DNA of 5,165 nt from Patescibacteria group bacterium. GTDB taxonomy: Bacteria > Patescibacteria > UBA1384 > JAMDBS01. How positions within the stretch are numbered: the stretch's first letter is position 1; each line of letters starts with the position of its first letter. The notes beneath the pieces are model-generated. The model did not search any database. It had not been told where the DNA came from and saw only the letters and a list, made by a program, of their open reading frames with translations. A program made the position numbers and the translations under genes. Below, one piece after another: positions 1 through 4,365 of this stretch. The stretch lies in contig JAMDBS010000084.1 of the NCBI GenBank assembly GCA_023487325.1, positions 1-5,165 of the forward strand, in the 5' to 3' direction.

Positions 1-498
1 TAGCAGTTGCTTGGCAAGATTGCCGGCATTTTGGCTATCCGCACAAGACGGAATAATTTGCTCTAAAATAATTATTCCGTCATTGACCTGTGTCAAATAG
101 CCGTTTAGTTTTTCTAATTTTAAGCTAACATTAGAGCTGTCTTGCGGCTTAGAAAATATTTGGGCAATTTGATCTATTAAATTATTAGTTTGCTCCTCGA
201 CCCAGGCTGGCGGAATAGACTTTTTGATAATAAAGATAATAGCGTCCTTGGCCAAAACATTGGTCATCAAATCATCAGATATCTTGGTCTCGGTAATCAT
301 AGCCGGAATGCCATCGTTAATCAGCCGACTGTAAACGTCGGCTTTTTTCAAAGTGGCTTTATAGAACTCAGGATTAGCAACAGTACTTTTTAAATTATTA
401 AAAAAGATAAAGGACAATAGGGAAAGACTGGCTAAAATTATTAATATAACCGAAAGAATTTTTTTGTATCTGACATGAATGACCAAGTCATCTTTCAT
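1..498 (-). CDS. Uncharacterised single-pass membrane protein, C-terminus cut by window edge
   Basis: The first 166 codons are open on the minus strand from an ATG at 498 and run off the left edge, so the C-terminus is missing. Translation gives a basic N-terminus, then one hydrophobic segment at about residues 14-33 (ILSVILIILASLSLLSFIFF), which acts as a signal anchor or uncleaved signal. A non-cytoplasmic domain presumably follows. Short motifs recur in uncharacterised membrane proteins of CPR bacteria and Chloroflexi as I remember them: NPEFYKATLKKADVYSRL (42-59), a PPAWVEEQTNNLIDQI stretch (96-111), a GYLTQ segment (133-137), and a single Cys after a Pro (about 150-152). I know no function for that group, so none is assigned. 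The start is supported by AGGAGG (508-503), 4 nt before the ATG, and by an extended -10 promoter at 534-542. The gene follows the U32 gene on the same strand with a 47-bp gap but seems able to be transcribed alone. Confidence 0.8.
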   Translation of the reverse strand, partial: MKDDLVIHVRYKKILSVILIILASLSLLSFIFFNNLKSTVANPEFYKATLKKADVYSRLINDGIPAMITETKISDDLMTNVLAKDAIIFIIKKSIPPAWVEEQTNNLIDQIAQIFSKPQDSSNVSLKLEKLNGYLTQVNDGIIILEQIIPSCADSQNAGNLAKQLL

Positions 499-502
499 GG
501 CC

Positions 503-508
503 CCTCCT
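503..508 (-). promoter_or_regulatory. Strong Shine-Dalgarno site of the membrane-protein gene
   Basis: Read on the minus strand this is AGGAGG followed by GGCC and then the ATG at 498. The match to the anti-SD is full, with a slightly short 4-nt spacing. It fixes the start of the partial gene at the left edge. Confidence 0.8.
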
Positions 509-533
509 AATTTAATTTTTTGTAGTTATATAT

Positions 534-542
534 ATTATACCA
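534..542 (-). promoter_or_regulatory. Extended -10 promoter for the membrane-protein gene
   Basis: The minus strand reads TGGTATAAT, a perfect TATAAT (539-534) with the TGn extension. No convincing -35 lies 16-18 nt upstream, where the DNA is the end of the U32 coding region. Extended -10 promoters can work without one. Predicted transcription start is near 527, giving a leader of about 28 nt that carries the SD site. The promoter sits directly after the U32 stop codon. Confidence 0.6.
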
Positions 543-545
543 CAA

Positions 546-1787
546 TCAGCAAGCCTTAGTTCTCAGCAAGCTGCCTATCGGCAAATTGTTAATAGATTTA
601 AAGCTAAAAAGATAATTGGCATGGACCACTTTAACTGATTTTTTCTTGTGGATAATTTTAGTAAGTTTAATTTTATAAATTTTTTGTGGAGTGACAATTT
701 CGACTATTGAGCCTACTCGCAAACGATTGGCAGCCATAGCCTCGGCTATTTTAGTTTTTCGGTTGAATTTAATTATTTGACCAACAAAACAATATTCCCC
801 CGACTCACGTTGAGATCGATAATTGTTGGTGGATTTATCTGGCTTGCCAAAATAAAACCCTGTGGTAAAGCCTCGGCTGGAGGTTTTTAATATCTCGGAT
901 AGGAAAACTTTTTTACTTTTGTGGTATTGTTTGGGAGATTTACAGAATAGATCAATGGCTTGGCGATAGGCGCGAGTAATTATAGAAAGGTAATAGATAC
1001 CTTTCAGCCGGCCTTCAATCTTGAATGAACTGACGCCGGCATCGATTAATTCTGGCAAATGATCAATCATGCAAAGATCGCGAGAATTTAACAAATAAGT
1101 TCCATTGCTGTCTTCATAAATTGGAAATCTTTCGCCAGGACGCATTTCTTCTTCTAGGGCAAATAGCTTGTATTTAAATCTGCAGGCTTGAATACATTCA
1201 CCTTTATTGGGATCACGACCGGTAAAGTAATTGGAAATCTGGCAACGACCGGAATAGGCCATACACATGGCTCCATGCACAAAAGCTTCCAGTTTTAGTT
1301 TGGGACATTTTTTTGAAATTGATTTGATATCAACTAAGCTTAATTCTCTGGCCAAAACAATTCTTTTTACTCCGTATTTTTGCCAAAAATTAGCCGTCAA
1401 ATAGTTGGTGGTATTAGCCTGAGTAGATAAGTGTAAGGGAATCGTTGAATTTTCACGAAAATATTGCAAAACGCCCGGATCAGCTATTATCAAAGCATCG
1501 GGTTTTAATTTGATTATTTTTTGAGCGTGTTTAATAAAATCCTTAATTTCCGAAGAATGAGGATAGGTGTTGACGGTCAAATAGACCTTTTTGCCTAGTT
1601 TGTGAGCGTAATTAATGCCAAACTTTAAAGATTGATAATCAAAACCAATTTCGCGAGTACGCATAGAAAAATTTGGGGTCGAGGCATAAACTGCATCTGC
1701 ACCAAATAAAAACGCCTGTTTTAATCTGACTAAATCTCCGGCTGGAGCTATTAGTTCAGGTTTCTTAATAGATGTATTTATTTTCAT
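546..1787 (-). CDS. trhP: U32-family protein, TrhP/YegQ-like tRNA hydroxylation enzyme
   Basis: This 413-residue protein begins with the family's usual KPELIAPAGD (9-18) and GADAVY (29-34). It carries the U32 signature at about 167-184: EAFVHGAMCMAYSGRCQIS. The following RDPNKGECIQACRFKY (191-206), NSRDLCMIDHLPELI (234-248) and SFKIEGRLK (254-262) match the TrhP/YegQ subgroup better than UbiU/UbiV or RlhA. Cys175, Cys182, Cys198 (or Cys202) and Cys239 are placed like the four [4Fe-4S] ligands known in UbiU. Known family members of this type take part in making 5-hydroxyuridine at tRNA position 34, using prephenate as hydroxyl source in E. coli. The old 'peptidase U32' label is probably misleading here. 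A C-terminal beta-rich domain begins near GEYCFVGQI (about 330-338). Length is slightly shorter than E. coli YegQ. It lies 41 bp downstream of the patatin gene on the same strand and has no recognisable SD. The ATG is kept because the conserved N-terminus starts right after it. Confidence 0.85.
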   Translation of the reverse strand: MKINTSIKKPELIAPAGDLVRLKQAFLFGADAVYASTPNFSMRTREIGFDYQSLKFGINYAHKLGKKVYLTVNTYPHSSEIKDFIKHAQKIIKLKPDALIIADPGVLQYFRENSTIPLHLSTQANTTNYLTANFWQKYGVKRIVLARELSLVDIKSISKKCPKLKLEAFVHGAMCMAYSGRCQISNYFTGRDPNKGECIQACRFKYKLFALEEEMRPGERFPIYEDSNGTYLLNSRDLCMIDHLPELIDAGVSSFKIEGRLKGIYYLSIITRAYRQAIDLFCKSPKQYHKSKKVFLSEILKTSSRGFTTGFYFGKPDKSTNNYRSQRESGEYCFVGQIIKFNRKTKIAEAMAANRLRVGSIVEIVTPQKIYKIKLTKIIHKKKSVKVVHANYLFSFKSINNLPIGSLLRTKAC

Positions 1788-1798
1788 AAAATATACAA

Positions 1799-1812
1799 AA
1801 TACGTTCGTATT
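1799..1812. repeat. Perfect 6+6 bp palindrome between patatin and U32 genes
   Basis: The sequence AATACG-TT-CGTATT is an exact inverted repeat with a 2-bp centre. It lies in the 41-bp gap between the patatin stop and the U32 start, 11 bp before the U32 ATG. The arms are too short, and the spacer too tight, for a good terminator hairpin, and no T-run follows. A protein-binding operator is possible, but so is chance in AT-rich DNA. Confidence 0.3.
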
Positions 1813-1828
1813 ACAAATAACTCTTAAA

Positions 1829-2623
1829 TTATTTATTTTTGAGTGCCAACAATAGTTTGCCAATATTTTTACTGGCGTAATCTTCACCAATTTTTTGCAT
1901 ATGAACTAACTTGGTAAACTCATACCATTTAAAACTAGACATGGGGGGCGTAAAAGCGAAATCACAGGTTTTTAAATCCATTTCCATCAAGTGTGCCTGC
2001 ATAATATCCAGAGCTCTGGACATAATTTTAAATCTGTTGACGCTCCAAAAACCGCTTTCGTATGATTGGTCTTCTTTGGCAATATAATGTAGTGATGAGC
2101 CAATGACGAAATCCATACCCATTTCTTTTAAATATGTTGCGGGTAAATTTTTGGTGATTCCTCCGTCAACTAAACTTCTGCCTTCAATGTTAACAGTGGG
2201 GAAAACCCCCGGGTAAGCAGCCGAAGCCATCACCGCGTCAATAACATTGCCTTTGGACAATAATACTGGTACTGCCTTTTGCAAATCTGTGGCCACGCAG
2301 CTAAAGGGAATTTTTAATTCTTTAAAATCCTTGGCACCTAAATATTTTTCCAAAGCTGTGCGAACAATTTTAAAAATGTCGCCGGGAAAAATAAATTTTT
2401 TTCTAAAAACTCCTGCGCCATCAAGGTAGGCGACAAAGGACTCAATTTTTTCCACCCCGCCGATGGCAAACAATAATCCTATTAAAGCGCCTGCCGAAGT
2501 ACCGCAAATAGCATCAATTTTAATTTTATGTTTTAGCAATTCTTTGAGCACACCAACGTGCGCCATACCCATCACTCCCCCGCCGCTTAAAGCCAGCCCG
2601 ATTTTTTTTGCACTTTTTGCCAT
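1829..2623 (-). CDS. Patatin-like phospholipase / serine esterase (RssA-type)
   Basis: A 264-residue protein with all hallmarks of the short bacterial patatin family. The oxyanion-hole glycines are in LALSGGGVMG (10-19), the nucleophile elbow is GTSAG (41-45, Ser43), and the catalytic Asp is in DGG (153-155, Asp153), giving the family's Ser-Asp dyad. AAYPGVFP (135-142) is also typical. Family members hydrolyse acyl esters of phospholipids or neutral lipids. The substrate here cannot be read from sequence. No signal peptide or membrane span is evident, so a cytoplasmic or membrane-peripheral protein is expected. The frame is open from a TTG at 2644, but the ATG at 2623 is preferred: GGAAAA lies 6 nt before it, the predicted transcript starts near 2651, and the extra seven residues match nothing conserved. 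It is the first gene of a probable two-gene unit with the U32 gene. Confidence 0.9.
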   Translation of the reverse strand: MAKSAKKIGLALSGGGVMGMAHVGVLKELLKHKIKIDAICGTSAGALIGLLFAIGGVEKIESFVAYLDGAGVFRKKFIFPGDIFKIVRTALEKYLGAKDFKELKIPFSCVATDLQKAVPVLLSKGNVIDAVMASAAYPGVFPTVNIEGRSLVDGGITKNLPATYLKEMGMDFVIGSSLHYIAKEDQSYESGFWSVNRFKIMSRALDIMQAHLMEMDLKTCDFAFTPPMSSFKWYEFTKLVHMQKIGEDYASKNIGKLLLALKNK

Positions 2624-2657
2624 AATTTTTCCATAATTAATCAATTATTTTGATTTA

Positions 2658-2686
2658 ATTATAACATAAAAGTTGCCATGGGTGAA
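2658..2686 (-). promoter_or_regulatory. Promoter of the patatin-U32 unit
   Basis: On the minus strand a perfect TATAAT -10 (2663-2658) is preceded by TTCACC (2686-2681, four of six matches to TTGACA) with a 17-bp spacer. Predicted start is near 2651, giving a leader of about 28 nt to the ATG at 2623. The -35 lies in the loop and spacer strand of the hairpin at 2670-2699, so promoter and upstream terminator overlap. Confidence 0.6.
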
Positions 2687-2699
2687 TCCATGGCAACTT
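2670..2699 (-). terminator. Hairpin terminator after the helical orphan gene
   Basis: A perfect 12-bp inverted repeat (AAGTTGCCATGG at 2670-2681 against CCATGGCAACTT at 2688-2699) encloses a 6-nt loop. On the minus strand it begins 6 nt after the TAA at 2706, and TTTTATGTTATAATT follows, a short, interrupted T-tract. Position and direction fit an intrinsic terminator of the gene at 2706-3674. The weak T-tract suggests it may leak. Confidence 0.7.
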
Positions 2700-2705
2700 A
2701 AAATG

Positions 2706-3674
2706 TTATGACTTACAACATTTAGGATATTTTTGCTCTATATATCTGAGCAAATCCTTAAACCAAAGGTATTTTTTTAGCAACAACTCATCATGATTTT
2801 TCTCAAGATAAATTTGATGATCGATATCATTGATCATTTCTATGACATTCGAAACAAACATCCTATTAAATTTTGTTATGAATTTATCTATGTATAAAAT
2901 AGGTTTTTGATCCGGAAACGGGAATAAACGAATAATATCCTTCAAAAGAAAGTTGTTTCTAAATTTACTAGACGGTACATGCTCTAAAATATCACACAAG
3001 CTAGTTTCACAGGGGATTGCGAAAAAACTTTTCAGAAGATCTTGACTAACTTTTTCTTCGTCCACCTGTTTCCATTGCTCGATAATCGAATGAAATGTAT
3101 AAGAATTTAATTTTTCAAACCATGATATTCTCTCCGGCGAATCCCAGCGGCTTACTAGATCTGCTAAAATTTTCACAGCATCACCAAATAGTTTATTTTC
3201 TCGCCCGTTTGTGACATCGATAATTAAAGGTGCAATAGCAGTACCATAGCCAAGAAAAATTTGTTTAATATTAGTAGTGTATCCGGCAGTGCTATTATGA
3301 GGTATCAGCCATTTGATTAGGCGTTCAGCCATTTCAAAGGGAGGATTTTCTGCATTAATTAGAGATAGCAGAAAATCTATTTGAGAGCGTTTTTTATCTC
3401 CAGCAGCAACCTGATCAAGTTTATCCCATTCCGAGCCTAAGACAACGGATACAATTAAGCCATTAAATTTCCGGAAACGTTCTTTAATTGCTTCCCAAAC
3501 TACCTGAGGAATCTGAATTGAGCGAGCGTCAGTAGAACGTTCCCGAGCCGCACAAAGTGTTTTATAAAGCATTTTGGCGCTATCTAGATCATCAGGCAAT
3601 TCATTGAAAAATTTGTTTATTGCTTCTGTGTTTGATTCGATTATTCCCATTACTTCTTGAGCATTGATCGACAT
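2706..3674 (-). CDS. Hypothetical protein, mostly alpha-helical, family not recognised
   Basis: A 322-residue soluble-looking protein (no signal peptide or membrane span) that I cannot assign. It is rich in amphipathic helices. The middle, roughly residues 105-180 (PFEMAERLIKWLIPH, then GTAIAPLIIDV, then GDAVKILADLVSRW), has the look of HEAT/ARM-like helical repeats, but this is an impression, not a domain hit. The C-terminus is charged and ends in a cysteine pair (YPKCCKS). No catalytic motif is visible. Start choice is uncertain. GTG at 3683 extends the protein by three residues and has AAAGGA 9 nt before it, while ATG at 3674 has AAGGG 11 nt before it. I take the ATG for its stronger codon. 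The gene is monocistronic by its signals: near-consensus promoter in front, terminator behind, and another terminator just upstream. By eye it is less Lys-rich than its neighbours. Acquisition as an accessory gene is possible but unproven. Confidence 0.75.
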   Translation of the reverse strand: MSINAQEVMGIIESNTEAINKFFNELPDDLDSAKMLYKTLCAARERSTDARSIQIPQVVWEAIKERFRKFNGLIVSVVLGSEWDKLDQVAAGDKKRSQIDFLLSLINAENPPFEMAERLIKWLIPHNSTAGYTTNIKQIFLGYGTAIAPLIIDVTNGRENKLFGDAVKILADLVSRWDSPERISWFEKLNSYTFHSIIEQWKQVDEEKVSQDLLKSFFAIPCETSLCDILEHVPSSKFRNNFLLKDIIRLFPFPDQKPILYIDKFITKFNRMFVSNVIEMINDIDHQIYLEKNHDELLLKKYLWFKDLLRYIEQKYPKCCKS

Positions 3675-3708
3675 AAGAGTCACATCCCTTCATCCTTTAT
3701 TAAAATTC

Positions 3709-3722
3709 TTGGCCTGTGCCAA
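3709..3722. repeat. Inverted repeat at the predicted transcription start
   Basis: TTGGC-CTGT-GCCAA is a 5-bp inverted repeat with a 4-bp centre. It begins about 3 nt after the predicted start (near 3725) of the helical orphan gene. It could be an operator that blocks initiation or a small 5'-end hairpin in the mRNA. It is short enough to be chance. Confidence 0.35.
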
Positions 3723-3731
3723 TATAATATC

Positions 3732-3760
3732 TTTATACAGTGTTCAATTAAATCTGTCAA
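3732..3760 (-). promoter_or_regulatory. Near-consensus promoter of the helical orphan gene
   Basis: The minus strand shows TTGACA (3760-3755, perfect -35), a 17-bp spacer and TATAAA (3737-3732, five of six). Predicted start is near 3725, giving a leader of about 42-51 nt to the GTG or ATG start. It is the strongest promoter by consensus in the window and lies directly downstream of the terminator at 3762-3785. Confidence 0.8.
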
Positions 3761-3761
3761 C

Positions 3762-3785
3762 AAAAAAACCGGGGATGGACCCCGG
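3762..3785 (-). terminator. Strong intrinsic terminator after the Cys-rich gene region
   Basis: On the minus strand an all-G/C 6-bp stem (CCGGGG, loop TCCAT, CCCCGG) is followed by a run of seven T. This is a textbook intrinsic terminator. It would end transcripts from the Cys-rich gene (and the small ORF at 3865-3969) just before the promoter of the helical orphan gene. On the plus strand no T-run follows the hairpin. Confidence 0.85.
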
Positions 3786-3864
3786 CGGTTGGTAATTTGT
3801 CTATTAATAGGAATGATCGGGCTAAAAAAATTTTATATTAAAGCTGGTAATACTTTTAATTTTT
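3786..3864. other. Non-coding AT-rich 3' region
   Basis: This 79-bp stretch lies between the terminator and the small open frame. It contains homopolymeric A/T runs and stop codons, and I see no convincing gene, repeat or site. On the minus strand it would be the 3' untranslated part of the Cys-rich transcript. Confidence 0.5.
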
Positions 3865-3969
3865 TTATTTATGATAATTTTCAGGAAATTTTTTAATAGT
3901 AGAAAGATATTCCTCAAATAAATACTTGATTTTTGTCTGAGTGACTTTTCTCCCTTCACAGCAAACCAC
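3865..3969 (-). CDS. Possible small ORF overlapping the end of the Cys-rich gene (34 aa)
   Basis: In a frame shifted from the upstream gene, a GTG at 3969 opens 34 codons ending in TAA at 3865. The predicted peptide has a C-C pair near the start. Then comes a normal-looking charged helix (KYLFEEYLSTIKKFPENYHK), quite unlike the low-complexity Lys/Asn/Ile/Phe products of the other frames here. It overlaps the preceding gene by 14 nt, with only a weak AGG five nt before the GTG. A stop lies three codons upstream of the GTG in its own frame. It could be a translationally coupled microprotein, or the C-terminal end of the Cys-rich protein displaced by a frameshift or indel near 3956-3980. Chance remains possible at this length. 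Confidence 0.3.
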   Translation of the reverse strand: MVCCEGRKVTQTKIKYLFEEYLSTIKKFPENYHK

Positions 3970-4258
3970 GCCTGCCTAAAATATCTTTAATATTATTCGC
4001 TTTATTTGGAAAATCGGCTAAACGCTCTATTTTGGCTGAGTGAACAATTAATTCCCTGGTGGCGGAGCGATCCAGCACTTTATCTATTTCTTTTGCTTTT
4101 AAGCCATTTATGCAGAATTCGTTATCTCTTAAAAATGGGCATTTTTCAATATCCATAGAATATTTTCCTGGAAATGCGGTGCATGCCAAAGCAAAAGCCG
4201 TGCATTTAGTATGATCAGGGCTATCACAGATAATTTTTGTACCGTCTGAGTTATTCAT
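3956..4258 (-). CDS. Small cysteine-rich protein, function unknown (100 aa)
   Basis: A complete 100-residue ORF that I cannot place in a family. The first half holds all five cysteines (11, 19, 26, 40, 49) in the order C-x7-C-x6-C-x13-C-x8-C, including CDSPDHTKC and KCPFLRDNEFC. This looks like a small metal or Fe-S binding fold, which is an inference from spacing only. His16 could also be a ligand. The second half is a charged helical tail with no cysteine (LKAKEIDKVLDRSATREL, then a helix ending near residue 94) and finishes GRRGLL. No signal peptide or membrane span is seen, so it is likely cytoplasmic. The gene has AGGAGGT 8 nt before its ATG and a near-consensus promoter, so expression is likely. 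It is transcribed divergently from the flavoprotein gene, and its transcript should end at 3762-3785. The stop overlaps another open frame, so the annotated C-terminus may not be the original one. Confidence 0.8.
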   Translation of the reverse strand: MNNSDGTKIICDSPDHTKCTAFALACTAFPGKYSMDIEKCPFLRDNEFCINGLKAKEIDKVLDRSATRELIVHSAKIERLADFPNKANNIKDILGRRGLL

Positions 4259-4266
4259 GTGCTATT

Positions 4267-4273
4267 ACCTCCT
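4267..4273 (-). promoter_or_regulatory. Consensus Shine-Dalgarno site of the Cys-rich gene
   Basis: The minus strand reads AGGAGGT with 8 nt to the ATG at 4258, the ideal sequence and spacing. It settles the start and contrasts with the SD-less flavoprotein start on the other strand. Confidence 0.9.
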
Positions 4274-4289
4274 CGTAATATTTGTGCAT

Positions 4290-4318
4290 ATTGTAGCTTA
4301 TTTTGAATAATATATCAA
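4290..4318 (-). promoter_or_regulatory. Leftward promoter of the Cys-rich gene
   Basis: On the minus strand TTGATA (4318-4313, five of six) is followed after a 17-bp spacer by TACAAT (4295-4290, five of six). Predicted start is near 4283, giving a leader of about 25 nt with the SD in its middle. Confidence 0.75.
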
Positions 4319-4327
4319 GAGGCAGCG

Positions 4328-4356
4328 TGGACAATTTATAAAAAATAGTTTATAAT
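4328..4356 (+). promoter_or_regulatory. Rightward promoter of the flavoprotein gene (leaderless)
   Basis: TGGACA (4328-4333, five of six) and a perfect TATAAT (4351-4356) are separated by exactly 17 bp. The expected start, about 7 nt after the -10, is A4363, only 3 nt before the ATG at 4366. The -35 of the divergent leftward promoter ends 9 bp away. Confidence 0.8.
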
Positions 4357-4365
4357 TTTTCTATT

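Noticed and set aside
190..393. Plus-strand open frame of 67 codons
   Set aside because: It lies entirely inside the minus-strand membrane-protein gene, which has a strong SD, a promoter and recognisable motifs. The plus frame has no such support.
546..548. TGA recoded as glycine (CPR genetic code 25)
   Set aside because: TGA ends the U32 and Cys-rich genes at sensible positions, and no conserved glycine is encoded by TGA in the recognised proteins.
2247..2429. Plus-strand open frame of 60 codons
   Set aside because: It is antisense to the middle of the patatin gene, whose catalytic motifs flank it in frame.
2624..2644. TTG start giving a patatin protein seven residues longer
   Set aside because: It would leave a leader of only about 7 nt with no SD, and the added residues are not part of the family core. 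The ATG at 2623 has GGAAAA at good spacing.
2670..2723. Clustered inverted repeats as a possible mobile-element end or attachment site
   Set aside because: The 12-bp hairpin is fully explained as a terminator. The AAATGTT/AACATTT pair beside it (2701-2723) is short, AT-rich and partly coding. No matching copy appears at the other end of the cassette.
3657..3896. Plus-strand open frame of 79 codons
   Set aside because: It runs through the orphan gene's start, its promoter and a GC-rich terminator on the other strand. The product is low-complexity and has no SD.
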